The notes beneath the pieces were generated by a model. The model saw nothing but the letters and a program-made list of their open reading frames with translations. It was not told the origin of the DNA and did not search any database. From positions 2,418,001 to 2,482,000 of the forward strand of contig NZ_CP026372.1 in NCBI RefSeq assembly GCF_002953135.1: a stretch of 64,000 nucleotides of DNA, given 5' to 3'. Origin of the DNA: Sphingobium sp. SCG-1 (GTDB lineage Bacteria; Pseudomonadota; Alphaproteobacteria; Sphingomonadales; Sphingomonadaceae). The position numbers and the translations under genes are program-made. This document shows, piece after piece, positions 16,356 to 24,901 of this stretch (position 1 is the stretch's first letter; each line of letters starts with the position of its first letter).

Positions 16356-18755
16356 ATGGAGAAGGCGTTACTGGACCCTGCGGCCGGACCTGCTGAGGCG
16401 GGAGCCGCAGATGGCCTCGACATAATCTGCTTCAGTCATTTGCGCTGGAATTTCGTTTTTCAGCGACCCCAGCATCTGATGAGCCGCTTCGCCCGGCATG
16501 GCTCCGTGATGTTTTGGGAAGAGCCGATATATGACGATAACCTCGAAGCGCCTTTTCTACAGCAGGAGACATGCTCGAAGACTGGAGTGCGGGTGCTGAC
16601 GCCGCATCTGCCGACACATAGCGAAGTCCCGGAAGCCGGCATATTGAAAGGCTTGCTCGACAGCGTCATCGCCGATGCGCAAGCGCCCCTGGTCCGCTGG
16701 TATTACACGCCGATGATGCTTCCTTTTTCGGCGCATTTGGCTGCGGATTGCGTCGTCTATGACTGCATGGATGAACTGACGGGCTTTAAAAATGCGCCCG
16801 GTGAGTTGCTGTCACTGGAGAAGGCGCTGTTTCAGCAGGCCGATATCGTCTTCACTGGCGGGTACAGCCTGTATGAAGCCAAGCGGCATCTGCACCCGAA
16901 CATCCATGCCTTCCCCTCAAGTGTCGATGCCGCGCATTTCGCTGCGGCGCTGCGGGACGGCGAAACGCCGTGGGATATGGCGCACATTCCGGGGCCGCGC
17001 CTTGGCTTTTACGGCGTTATCGATGAGCGTATGGACCTCGACCTGCTGGCAAGCGTAGCCGATGCGCGTCCGGATTGGTCGCTCGTGATCTTGGGACCGG
17101 TCGTCAAGATCAGTCAAGACGATCTGCCGCGCAGGCCCAATCTCCATTTCCTGGGGCCGAAGAGCTACGCCGAACTGCCCGATTACCTGCGCGGGTGGGA
17201 TGTCGCGTTGATGCCATTCGCCATCAACGAAGCGACACGCTTCATCAGCCCGACGAAAACACCCGAGTATTTGGCGGCCGGCCGTCCGGTAGTCTCAACG
17301 CCGGTGGCCGATGTTATACGGCACTACAGCGGCTTGGAAGCTGTATATATCGCTGACGGCCCCGATCGGTTCGTCGCCGCATGCGAAGATGCCCTGTCGC
17401 TGGCGGATAGTCCCGAAGGCTGGCGTCCGGAAGTGGACGAGATGCTGGGCCAGAACAGTTGGGACAACGTCTTCGCGCAGATGGCGAGCCTCATAGGGAA
17501 AGTCGTCAGCCGCGAACGCTCCGTGCAGCCGATCGTCTCGCCGACTAATTGGCCATCTCGTCATTCCAGCCGCTACGACGTCATGGTGGTGGGCGCGGGC
17601 TTCGCCGGAGCAGTGATGGCCGAGCGGCTGGCGGCCGGCTCGGGCAAGCGCGTGCTGGTCGTCGATCGCCGTCCGCATGTGGCGGGGAACGCGTTCGACA
17701 AGCTCGACGATGCAGGCGTGCTGATTCATCAATATGGCCCGCATATCTTCCATACCAACTCGGAGGATATTTTCGCCTATCTCTCCCGTTTTACGCAGTG
17801 GCGGCCCTATGAGCATCGCGTGTTAGCGGACGTGGACGGCATGCAGGTGCCGATCCCGATCAACCGCAAGACGCTGAACATGCTATACAGCCTTGATCTG
17901 AAGACCGAAGAGGAAGCCGCAGCTTTTCTTGCCAGCCGCGCAGAGCCTGTCGATGTCGTGCGCACGTCGGCCGACGTGGTGATCTCGGCCGTGGGCCGCG
18001 ACCTCTACGAGACGTTCTTCCAGGGCTACACGCGCAAGCAGTGGGGTCTCGACCCGTCCGAACTGGATAAGTCCGTCACCTCCCGTGTACCGACGCGGAC
18101 AAACCTGGATGATCGCTACTTCGGCGACAGCTTCCAGGCGATGCCGCTTGAAGGATACACCCGGATGTTCGAGCGTATGCTGGACCATCCGAATATCGAT
18201 CTGCTGCTGGGGATCGATTATGCGGAGGCGCGCGCCGCCTATCCGCATGACCATCTGGTTTTCACCGGACCGATCGATGAGTATTTCGGCTATCGCTACG
18301 GTGCCCTGCCGTACCGGTCGCTCCATTTCCGTCACGAGACACTGGAGCGGCCATGGCTTCAGCCAGTGGCGGTCGTCAATTATCCGTCGCAGAACGTGCC
18401 CTACACGCGGATTACGGAGTACAAGCATCTGACCGGGCAGGAGCATCCCAAGACCAGCATCACCTACGAGTACCCCAGTGCCGAGGGTGATCCCTATTAT
18501 CCGATCCCGCGGCCGGAAAATCAGGCTTTGTTCAAGCGCTACGAAGCGTTGGCGCTTGCGCAGTCGGATGTCACCTTCGTCGGGCGCCTCGCGACCTACC
18601 GTTACTATAATATGGATCAGGTGGTGGGGCAGGCGCTTGCGACCTATCGTAGGCTCGCGCCGACGCTCGACAGGCATGTCGCGGCGGATGTCGTGCCGAA
18701 AACAGCAGCGGCTACGACACGTCGGGTCGCTCCCGCGCAGGCAAGAGTAGCTTAG
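16356..18755 (+). CDS. glf: Fusion: glycosyltransferase + UDP-galactopyranose mutase
   Basis: This 799-residue protein joins two enzymes. Residues about 20-385 form a GT-B type glycosyltransferase (RWNFVFQRPQHLMSR at the start, SPTKTPEYLAAGRPVVSTP in the donor-binding part). From about residue 406, YDVMVVGAGFAGAVMAERLA begins a complete UDP-galactopyranose mutase: VVDRRPHVAGNAFD, YGPHIFHTN, GYTRKQWGLDPSEL, a Tyr-rich active-site stretch (DEYFGYRYGALPYRSL) and the final FVGRLATYRYYNMDQV. Glf converts UDP-Galp to UDP-Galf using reduced FAD. The fused transferase may use the product, which would place galactofuranose in a surface glycan. An MFS gene follows 66 bases downstream across a strong hairpin. 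Fusion is seen directly; substrate channelling is inference. Confidence 0.9.
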   Translation: MEKALLDPAAGPAEAGAADGLDIICFSHLRWNFVFQRPQHLMSRFARHGSVMFWEEPIYDDNLEAPFLQQETCSKTGVRVLTPHLPTHSEVPEAGILKGLLDSVIADAQAPLVRWYYTPMMLPFSAHLAADCVVYDCMDELTGFKNAPGELLSLEKALFQQADIVFTGGYSLYEAKRHLHPNIHAFPSSVDAAHFAAALRDGETPWDMAHIPGPRLGFYGVIDERMDLDLLASVADARPDWSLVILGPVVKISQDDLPRRPNLHFLGPKSYAELPDYLRGWDVALMPFAINEATRFISPTKTPEYLAAGRPVVSTPVADVIRHYSGLEAVYIADGPDRFVAACEDALSLADSPEGWRPEVDEMLGQNSWDNVFAQMASLIGKVVSRERSVQPIVSPTNWPSRHSSRYDVMVVGAGFAGAVMAERLAAGSGKRVLVVDRRPHVAGNAFDKLDDAGVLIHQYGPHIFHTNSEDIFAYLSRFTQWRPYEHRVLADVDGMQVPIPINRKTLNMLYSLDLKTEEEAAAFLASRAEPVDVVRTSADVVISAVGRDLYETFFQGYTRKQWGLDPSELDKSVTSRVPTRTNLDDRYFGDSFQAMPLEGYTRMFERMLDHPNIDLLLGIDYAEARAAYPHDHLVFTGPIDEYFGYRYGALPYRSLHFRHETLERPWLQPVAVVNYPSQNVPYTRITEYKHLTGQEHPKTSITYEYPSAEGDPYYPIPRPENQALFKRYEALALAQSDVTFVGRLATYRYYNMDQVVGQALATYRRLAPTLDRHVAADVVPKTAAATTRRVAPAQARVA

Positions 18756-18769
18756 CATCTGACAAATCG

Positions 18770-18801
18770 AAGCCCTTGCGCAGCCGCGTGCGCAAGGGCT
18801 T
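18770..18801. terminator. Strong terminator hairpin
   Basis: A perfect 13-bp inverted repeat (AAGCCCTTGCGCA / TGCGCAAGGGCTT) with a 6-base loop, 14 bases after the glycosyltransferase-mutase stop and just before the MFS gene. There is no T-tract, which is common in GC-rich alphaproteobacteria. It may partly separate the two genes. Confidence 0.65.
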
Positions 18802-18821
18802 CCGCGCTACGGGACAGGACA

Positions 18822-20441
18822 GTGTTGGCGCCACAGCAAACCGTCAGCCCCGGAGAACTCCAGAAAGGCATACGCTATCTGTTGATGGATGCCGCGGCGG
18901 CGACCGCCATCGGTGCGCTGAACAGCGGGGTCGTGCTGCTCGCGCTCGCGCTTCATATCGGCGCGACCAATGTGCAGATCGGCTTGCTGGCCGCGATCCC
19001 GCTGCTGACGCAGATCATGCAGGCCCCCGCCGTGAAGCTCGTTGAGAAGGTGCGGCGGCGCAAGCTGATCTCCGTCGTGTCGGTGTTCGTGGCGCGGCTG
19101 GCGCTGCCGATCTACGCCGCCGTGCCTTTCCTGTCCGACAGGAATGTCGCCGCGATGGTGCTGATCGCCGCCGCGCTGCTCCACTACGGCATGAACGCGG
19201 TCGGGGCGTGCTCCTGGAATAGCTGGATTCGCGACTTGATTCCGTCGGATCGGCTTGGCCGGTTCACCGCGTCGCGCACTGTATATGGAACGACCGTCAG
19301 CACATTCGCCACGCTTGGCGCAGCCGCCGGCCTACACGCCGCGCAGGGCTCCGAGCAGGCGGCGGATCAGGTGTTCACGGTATTGTATCTTCTGGGTTTC
19401 GGTTTCGGACTCATCAGTACCGGATCACTCGCGCGAGTCCCTGAACCGGTGATCGGTTACAGCGCTCCGGCGGTGCCGTTGCACAAGATGCTGTGGGCGC
19501 CGCTGCGTGATAGCAACTTTCGCAACATCCTGCGCTTTCTGGCGAGTTGGCAATTTGCGACGAACCTCGCGACCCCGTTCTTCACTGTCTATTTCGTCAA
19601 GGAACTGGGATTTCCCGTCGAATTCGTCCTGATCCTGACGATCGTCAGCCAGTTGGCGAACATCATAGTCATACGGTCATGGGGCCGCCTGAGCGATCGC
19701 TTCACTAACAAGTCGGTGCTTTCCGTCGCCAGTCCGCTATTTATTCTTTCGATAGTCGGCATGATCCTCGCGACGGAATTCCACAGTCATGAGGCCCGCA
19801 TGGCCTATCTGGTCGGCCTGCATGTCGTCATGGGCGCGGCGGGTGCGGGCGTTGGTCTTGCGTCCAGCAACATCGTCATGAAGCTCAGTCCCTCTGGCGC
19901 GGCGACGCACTACATGGCGACCAACGCCCTGATCGGCGCGCTCGCTGCCGGAGTCGCGCCGATAATCGGCGGCTTGGGCGCTGACCTGATGGCGCAGAAC
20001 CGGCTGGAGTTGAACCTAACCTGGTTCGCGCCACAGGGCGCGCGGGAGCTAGCGTCGTTGACGCTGGCGCATTGGCAATTCTTCTTTTTGCTCTCGGCGC
20101 TAATGGGCCTCTACGCGCTGCACCGCCTCGCCACGATACAGGAGCCAGGTGCCGTGGAACGCTCCGAGGTCGTGCAGCATGTGTGGTCCTCCGCTCGCCG
20201 ATCGCTCCGCAACGCGTCGTCGGTCGCCGGGCTTCGTCTGGCGATCGGCTTCCCCGGCGGCGAGCTTATCAAATTGCGGGAACGTGGACGGCTTTTGCTG
20301 GAGCGGCTGTATGAGACGGCGGGAAGCCATCGCGAGCAGAAAGTGAGGGCGGAAGCCGTTGGAACGCTCCTGTCCTCCGCGTTCAAGGAACCATCCGATG
20401 ATGGCAGCGCCTTTGACGACCTTCTTAGCCGCATGAAGTAG
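18822..20441 (+). CDS. MFS transporter with cytoplasmic C-terminal tail
   Basis: This 539-residue protein has about twelve membrane segments over residues 20-445. A soluble, charged tail of roughly 95 residues follows (from IQEPGAVERSEVV to FDDLLSRMK). It has MFS features such as the loop RRRKLISVVSVF after helix 2 and SWGRLSDRFTNKSVL in the middle. The start is GTG 18822 with AGGACA directly before it. The substrate is unknown; adjacency to the galactofuranose-type fusion suggests envelope-glycan or small-molecule traffic. A hairpin overlaps the stop. The tail is longer than in ordinary MFS carriers and may be regulatory. Confidence 0.85.
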   Translation: MLAPQQTVSPGELQKGIRYLLMDAAAATAIGALNSGVVLLALALHIGATNVQIGLLAAIPLLTQIMQAPAVKLVEKVRRRKLISVVSVFVARLALPIYAAVPFLSDRNVAAMVLIAAALLHYGMNAVGACSWNSWIRDLIPSDRLGRFTASRTVYGTTVSTFATLGAAAGLHAAQGSEQAADQVFTVLYLLGFGFGLISTGSLARVPEPVIGYSAPAVPLHKMLWAPLRDSNFRNILRFLASWQFATNLATPFFTVYFVKELGFPVEFVLILTIVSQLANIIVIRSWGRLSDRFTNKSVLSVASPLFILSIVGMILATEFHSHEARMAYLVGLHVVMGAAGAGVGLASSNIVMKLSPSGAATHYMATNALIGALAAGVAPIIGGLGADLMAQNRLELNLTWFAPQGARELASLTLAHWQFFFLLSALMGLYALHRLATIQEPGAVERSEVVQHVWSSARRSLRNASSVAGLRLAIGFPGGELIKLRERGRLLLERLYETAGSHREQKVRAEAVGTLLSSAFKEPSDDGSAFDDLLSRMK

Positions 20442-20468
20442 CAGGCCAGCCTTTCATAAGCGGCCTGC
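20441..20468. terminator. Hairpin after the MFS gene
   Basis: GCAGGCC and GGCCTGC form a 7-bp stem with a 14-base loop starting at the last base of the MFS stop codon. No T-tract is present; moderate support. Confidence 0.4.
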
Positions 20469-20715
20469 GCCCATTCAGCTCTGGCCTTCTCCTCCGCTGT
20501 AGTGGCTTGGGCCATTCGTAGCACCCAGGACAACAGCCGCAATCCCGAAAGTCATAGCCGCACCGGAGGGCAGACGCAGGGCACGGCGGTCGCCGCTGAG
20601 CATCGGACGCATTCTATTAGACTAGGTTAAGCGCCCCTCTGCTTTCTATTTTGGCGGGTGAACTTTGTGCAGTTTTCGGAATTTTATCGCTTTGGCTCAC
20701 CCATTGGCGAAGATC

Positions 20716-20928
20716 ATGATTCCGGACGAAGACCCTCCCCAGAACATTCCCGATCCACCCGCATCGCAAAAAGACGCGGCGCATACGGAAAGTGGCGCGC
20801 CTACAAATAAGGCGCATAGCGATGTCGGCGATGGCACGTTGACCGGCTCTGTACCTGCGGGGCTTACTCCGGAAGAAATGGAAGCGCTCGCTCGTTCGGA
20901 CCAGCCTGGGGAGCCAGGTACAAGCTAG
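20716..20928 (+). CDS. Small acidic, proline-rich hypothetical protein
   Basis: A 70-residue frame from ATG 20716 (MIPDEDPPQNIPDPP) with a GGCGAAG site upstream. It is hydrophilic, rich in Pro, Glu, Asp and Gly, and probably disordered, with a short helix-like end (TPEEMEALARSDQ). A GTG at 20665 would extend it by 17 residues. I recognise no family. It precedes the lipoprotein gene by 46 bases. It could be a small stress-associated protein, but no function is claimed. Confidence 0.5.
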   Translation: MIPDEDPPQNIPDPPASQKDAAHTESGAPTNKAHSDVGDGTLTGSVPAGLTPEEMEALARSDQPGEPGTS

Positions 20929-20974
20929 GCTAGATTACCGTACCACCCCAGCAGATATCTATCAGGAGCATGAC

Positions 20975-21544
20975 ATGCGTAGTCCCGCTATCGCAGCCAC
21001 GTCGATCGCCCTTGCGTTGGCAGGGGCACTCGGCGGGTGCACCACCGCAACCCCTTATCAGGCGCTCGACCCGCATGGAGCGTCGGCGGGCGGTTATAGC
21101 GACCAGCAGATTGAGGGGAACCGCTACCGCGTGAGTTTCGCCGGCAACAGCATGACATCACGCGAGACGGTAGAGACCTATCTGCTCTTCCGCGCAGCCG
21201 AACTCACTACGGCGCGGGGCTATGACTGGTTCGTCATGGCCGACAGGGACACCGAAAAGCGAAGCCAGGTCTATGCCGACCAACCTTTCGCTCCCGGACC
21301 CTATGGCTATTGGGGGCCTCGCTGGCGTTACTGGGGGCGGGGCGGCATAGGTTGGCGAAGCTGGGACCCTTTCTGGGGCGATCCGTTCTGGGACCGCTCC
21401 ATCGATATCCGCACGGTCGATCGTTATGAGGCAACGGCGGAGATCGTGATGGGGCGCGGCCCCAAACCCACGGATAATGTTCGCGCGTTCGATGCCCGGG
21501 ATGTGATGTCGAACCTGCGCTCACGTATCGTGCAACCCAAATAG
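20975..21544 (+). CDS. CC0125/CC1285-type lipoprotein
   Basis: This 189-residue lipoprotein has a signal peptide with lipobox LGGC (Cys at about 22), preceded by AGGAG ahead of ATG 20975. The mature part contains the conserved RYRVSFAGNSMTSRETVETY and then LLFRAAELTTARGYDWFVM. A Trp/Gly/Tyr-rich loop follows (PYGYWGPRWRYWGRGG), and a C-terminal strand carries EIVMGRGPKP. This matches a family of alphaproteobacterial lipoproteins named after Caulobacter CC0125/CC1285, whose function is not established. It is probably attached to the outer membrane. A hairpin follows the stop. Confidence 0.85.
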   Translation: MRSPAIAATSIALALAGALGGCTTATPYQALDPHGASAGGYSDQQIEGNRYRVSFAGNSMTSRETVETYLLFRAAELTTARGYDWFVMADRDTEKRSQVYADQPFAPGPYGYWGPRWRYWGRGGIGWRSWDPFWGDPFWDRSIDIRTVDRYEATAEIVMGRGPKPTDNVRAFDARDVMSNLRSRIVQPK

Positions 21545-21569
21545 CGACTGTCAGAGCGACAGCCGTCGC
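21544..21569. terminator. Bidirectional hairpin terminator
   Basis: GCGACTGTC pairs with GACAGCCGTCGC across a small bulge and a 5-base loop, between the convergent lipoprotein and the 72-residue minus-strand gene whose stop lies within it. Confidence 0.45.
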
Positions 21570-21769
21570 CCCGCGCGCGCCGTGGAAAAGGTGTCCGGGC
21601 AATCGGAAACCGCCGATGGCATTCTGATCGATCCGCCGTTAATCCGCTCAAGATAGAGTTCGGCGAGCGCAATATGCGCGCGTATCGCCAAAGGGTGACT
21701 CGCTGCCTGAGCGCGCCCGAGTTCAGTTTCGGCACGCGCCTCGAAATAGCTTAGGTCTTCATCCGACAT
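21551..21769 (-). CDS. Small conserved hypothetical protein
   Basis: A 72-residue protein starting MSDEDLSYFEARAETELGRA. The helical pattern and the middle (AIRAHIALAELYLERI) resemble short sphingomonad proteins that begin similarly (MSDEDL, R-AETEL-AQ, RAHY-LA-YL). No domain function is known. It is convergent with the lipoprotein and monocistronic. The Shine-Dalgarno is weak (GAAAGAC), but the start and the helical protein composition make it credible. Confidence 0.6.
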   Translation of the reverse strand: MSDEDLSYFEARAETELGRAQAASHPLAIRAHIALAELYLERINGGSIRMPSAVSDCPDTFSTARAGRRLSL

Positions 21770-22010
21770 GACAAGTCTTTCAATGTGGAGACTGATCTAT
21801 ACGGATGATTACGTCGGTGATCCTTTAAATAGGTAAGCATTATAGAGGCTTAGAGATTGTTACGAGGGGCGTGCGGATGCATTGAAGGGGCTTTCGGATG
21901 GCTTCGCTTTTCAGGCTTCATCATCACATGCATCATGTTCCCGCCAGGAACGGAGACCCCGCCTGACCGGTTCATGCATCAACTTCAGCATCCAGTTCAG
22001 GAGATCAGCG

Positions 22011-22190
22011 ATGGCGCAAAAAGGTGGAGGCGGGAACCCCGGTGCGATAACCAGCAAGGGCGGCGATCCCGGTGCTGGCGAGAAGAGCAAGACCACAGGC
22101 GGCAAGGGTGGCGGCGGCCGTTCAGGCGGCAGCAAGAGCGGTGGCGGCGGCAATAGCGGCTCTGCCTCTTCCGGCGGTAAAGGTAAGTAG
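22011..22190 (+). CDS. Small glycine/serine-rich low-complexity protein
   Basis: A 59-residue protein, MAQKGGGGNPGAITSKGGDP onward, made mostly of Gly, Ser and Lys with runs such as GGKGGGG and SKSGGGG. CAGGAGA lies ten bases before ATG 22011, a convincing ribosome site. It has no signal peptide or hydrophobic segment, is basic, and is probably disordered. Such proteins may bind nucleic acid or act in desiccation-type stress, but nothing here shows function. The 240 bases upstream hold no other gene. Confidence 0.55.
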   Translation: MAQKGGGGNPGAITSKGGDPGAGEKSKTTGGKGGGGRSGGSKSGGGGNSGSASSGGKGK

Positions 22191-22210
22191 CGCGGTTGGC
22201 CTCATGCGGA

Positions 22211-22705
22211 TCAGGACGAAAGCAGTTGTACGGTAAGCGCCAGCCTCTGCGCATCCTTCCGGGCCACGTGGGCCATGGGCAGTCGAGTCAAGGCTGCTTT
22301 CTCGGCCGATGACACCGCAGGCGGCGTCAACTCCATGGTTTGAAAAAGCTCGCCGAGATACCTGATCTTGAAGGGGAGTGGCGCTTGGCAGGCAAGGCAC
22401 AATACCTCAAGCCAATACGCGTCCAGATCGGCATCGGTATAGATATCCAGACCCGCCGCCGCATGTGCAAGTTCAGCCAGCACCTGCCTTGCCGGCAATC
22501 CTCGCGATTGGAGCATGGTGCGGCTGATCCCATGCAACGCTTCGGCTTCATCAGACCATGACCAATATCGCCAATGCCAACTGGGCTTAATGAGCCAGCT
22601 CTGAGACGGTCCGCCTACGACAGCCAAGGCCACTTCGATCGGAAAAGATTCGCCATCATCAGGAAGGCATGACGCCTCGAAATCGATGATGGCGACGTTG
22701 CTCAC
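22211..22705 (-). CDS. DnaQ-like 3'-5' exonuclease family protein
   Basis: A protein of about 164 residues starting VAIIDFEASCLPDDGESFPI, with the DxE motif (D-F-E) of DEDDh exonucleases close to the N-terminus. HGISRTML corresponds to the Exo II region, DADLDAYWLEVL contains further acidic residues, and AHVARKDAQRLALT carries the late His and Asp (HxxxxD) of the Exo III motif. GTG 22705 places the first beta-strand at the N-terminus as in the family. The frame is open to TTG 22819, which would add 38 residues of unrelated character. Probable role: trimming of RNA or DNA ends. It is convergent with the glycine-rich gene. Confidence 0.7.
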   Translation of the reverse strand: MSNVAIIDFEASCLPDDGESFPIEVALAVVGGPSQSWLIKPSWHWRYWSWSDEAEALHGISRTMLQSRGLPARQVLAELAHAAAGLDIYTDADLDAYWLEVLCLACQAPLPFKIRYLGELFQTMELTPPAVSSAEKAALTRLPMAHVARKDAQRLALTVQLLSS

Positions 22706-22869
22706 GTCGCCGTCGCTCGCACGATCCTGATCTGCTGCGCATCCACTGGCTATGCCTCGGCTGTCTTCCGGAAAACCCGGACAGGCATCGATCCTGACAC
22801 GGCCCCAGGTTTCAAGCAAGGCATCCGAAGATTAACGCAAGGTAGTGGATGGGCGCAACGCGACGATTG

Positions 22870-23508
22870 TCATTTCGGCAGCGCAGGCTCGAGCAGCATA
22901 CGCGTAGCGAGCAGGGCCTGAAGCCGATTGGATACTCCCAGTTTACGGAATATCGCGGTGAGATGGGCCTTGACAGTCGCCTCGCTCAAATCAAGATCGG
23001 CAGCGATCTGCTTGTTCAGCGCTCCGCCCGCAAGCGCCATCAATACCCGTAGTTGCGCCGTGGATAATGTCCGCAACCGCGCGTTAAGATCCTTTATGCC
23101 GCTATGGGATGGCACATCGCTTGGGAACACCGGCTGTCCATTGAGCAGGGTGTCAACGTGGTCTGCCAGTTCGTCCAATCCTTCCGTTTTGAGAAGGATG
23201 CCGGCTGCCCCCAGTGCTTTAGCCGTTGATATGACGGCAGGCTCAGCCCTGGACGATAGAATGGCGATAGGTGTTTCGGATATGGCCTGCCTGAGCCTAA
23301 AGAAACCAGAGAACCCCACGGCATCAGGCAGTTCGTAATCAAGGACGAGAAGCTTGTATGGCTTTCGTCGATAAACTAATTCCTCAGCACCTGCTATGCT
23401 GCCAGTTTCGTCAATGGCGAATTCCGGATGTCGATTACGCAAGGCAACTTGAAGCCCCTTCAGGGCGACTGGGTGATCGTCTACAAGCAATATCCGAGTT
23501 TCCGGCAC
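22870..23508 (-). CDS. NarL/FixJ-type response regulator
   Basis: This 212-residue protein has a receiver domain at about 1-120 (ILLVDDHPVALKG, phospho-acceptor Asp in LLVLDYELPD, AILSSR, ILLKTEG). A LuxR-type helix-turn-helix spans about 145-205 (TLSTAQLRVLMALAGG, NKQIAADLDLSEATVKAHLT, IFRKLGVSNR). The start appears to be GTG 23508. No sensor kinase is adjacent, so it is an orphan regulator in this window. It is a DNA-binding response regulator; target genes are unknown. It and the exonuclease gene point the same way, separated by about 165 bases. Confidence 0.9.
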   Translation of the reverse strand: MPETRILLVDDHPVALKGLQVALRNRHPEFAIDETGSIAGAEELVYRRKPYKLLVLDYELPDAVGFSGFFRLRQAISETPIAILSSRAEPAVISTAKALGAAGILLKTEGLDELADHVDTLLNGQPVFPSDVPSHSGIKDLNARLRTLSTAQLRVLMALAGGALNKQIAADLDLSEATVKAHLTAIFRKLGVSNRLQALLATRMLLEPALPK

Positions 23509-23738
23509 ACTGCATCCAGTCTTATAGCATCCTAACCTATGTTATGATGATCCCGTCTTCTGTTTATGTCTAGTCTTAGAACCATAAATTTATTGCGAGT
23601 AACGATTTTCAGGATTTTGTATTTGCGGATTACACGTTTCCGGATCAGTTTTTGGAACGATCCACTGCTGATTAAGTTTCGGATGAAAACAATAGGTATG
23701 ATAAATCCTAATCTATCTATTGATCAAGCCGTCTTTGT

Positions 23739-24314
23739 CTAACGCCGTAGTCCCTCAACCAGTGTATCGACTAGCTTTATCACGCTTGCTCTCCAATCCT
23801 GCTGATCGCGGATGATGAACATTCCGACCAGAGCCAGCAACAACTCTTCGCCTGTAATCCCGGCCGCCAAGGCACCTGACCCGATCGCGTTTGCCAGCAA
23901 TTTGTCCAAAGCCGCAATCATCCGACCGGACATCTGTGCGGAAATATCGGACGTTGTATCAGCTGCAAGAGCGAAGGCCGTGACCATGCCCTTCTTCGTG
24001 GCAATCGTATCCACTGCGGCATGGAGCCATTGCTTCAGGCTACCAACGGTATCGTTATCCAACACCAGGCGGTCGGCCAAGCATATCAATTGATCGACTT
24101 CGCGCCGATAGACAGCTTCGTACAAGCCTTCGCGGGAAGGGAAGTGACGATAGAGCGTCCCTATGCCGAGTCCTGCGGTGCGTGCCACGGCCTCTAGGCT
24201 TGCTTTTGCTCCACCACTCCCGAACACATCTTTGGCGGCCGCAAGCAAGCGTTCCCTATTACGTTCCGCATCGGACCGCACCTTTCGCTTGCCTGTATCT
24301 TCCCCCAAGTTCAT
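23739..24314 (-). CDS. TetR-family repressor beside the molybdenum hydroxylase operon
   Basis: A 191-residue protein with an N-terminal TetR helix-turn-helix (about 14-60: RERLLAAAKDVF, ASLEAVARTAGLGIGTLYRH, FPSREGLYEAVY). The all-helical ligand domain fits the SACE_7040/YcdC-like C-terminus seen in many proteobacterial TetR proteins. It is divergent from the three-subunit oxidoreductase operon with 92 bases between starts, including a perfect 6+6 palindrome at 24341-24357. By the usual logic of such pairs it represses the operon until an aldehyde or heterocycle effector binds; the ligand is inferred only. Confidence 0.88.
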   Translation of the reverse strand: MNLGEDTGKRKVRSDAERNRERLLAAAKDVFGSGGAKASLEAVARTAGLGIGTLYRHFPSREGLYEAVYRREVDQLICLADRLVLDNDTVGSLKQWLHAAVDTIATKKGMVTAFALAADTTSDISAQMSGRMIAALDKLLANAIGSGALAAGITGEELLLALVGMFIIRDQQDWRASVIKLVDTLVEGLRR

Positions 24315-24340
24315 CTTTGCCCTTCAACCACCATTGTAAA

Positions 24341-24357
24341 ACGGAGCCTCCCTCCGT
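24341..24357. promoter_or_regulatory. Palindromic operator for the TetR repressor (putative)
   Basis: ACGGAG-CCTCC-CTCCGT is a perfect 6-bp dyad with a 5-base spacer in the divergent promoter between the TetR gene and the oxidoreductase operon. The size fits TetR-family sites. Confidence 0.5.
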
Positions 24358-24406
24358 ATAAAGGTTATGGCACATCCTTGGTGCTAGCACAGATCGGAGC
24401 TTTGTC

Positions 24407-24901
24407 ATGACTCCCGCGATCAGCCTGACGATCAACTATTCAAAAACAATCGTCGATATCGACGATCCGCGTATCACATTGCTGGATTTGCTGCGCGAGA
24501 GGCTTCACCTGACTGGAACCAAGAAAGGATGTGATCGCGGTCAGTGCGGGGCATGTACTGTCCTGGTGGACGGACGGCGCGTCAATTCCTGCCTGACGCT
24601 CGCGATCAGTCATGATGGCGCGGATGTGCTGACGATCGAGGGCCTGGCTCAGGGCGACACGCTTCATCCGGTCCAACGGGCCTTCATTGAACATGACGGG
24701 ATGCAATGCGGCTTTTGCACGCCGGGGCAGATCATGAGCGCTATCGGCTTGATCCGCGAAGCGCAGACGGGCGATGACCCCGAACGCGTGCGGGAACAGA
24801 TGAGCGGCAATCTCTGCCGTTGCGCGGCATATATCGGGATTACACAAGCAGTTCTGGAAGCGCGGAGGCAAGTCACCGCCGACGCAGGAGAGATCGCATG
24901 A
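24407..24901 (+). CDS. Molybdenum hydroxylase 2Fe-2S subunit (PaoA/YagT-like)
   Basis: A 164-residue iron-sulfur subunit. It has a plant-type [2Fe-2S] domain (about 1-80: GCDRGQCGACTVLVDG, SCLTLA) and a helical second [2Fe-2S] domain (about 85-155: QCGFCTPGQIMSA, NLCRCAAYIGI). All eight cluster cysteines are present. No signal peptide is evident, unlike the Tat-exported E. coli PaoA, so it probably works in the cytoplasm. It passes electrons from the molybdenum centre to FAD. The stop overlaps the next start (ATGA). Confidence 0.93.
   Translation: MTPAISLTINYSKTIVDIDDPRITLLDLLRERLHLTGTKKGCDRGQCGACTVLVDGRRVNSCLTLAISHDGADVLTIEGLAQGDTLHPVQRAFIEHDGMQCGFCTPGQIMSAIGLIREAQTGDDPERVREQMSGNLCRCAAYIGITQAVLEARRQVTADAGEIA

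Noticed and set aside
20111..20542. Minus-strand frame over the end of the MFS gene
   Set aside because: Most of it is antisense to a conserved transporter tail; the part beyond (20442-20542) is too short to support alone.
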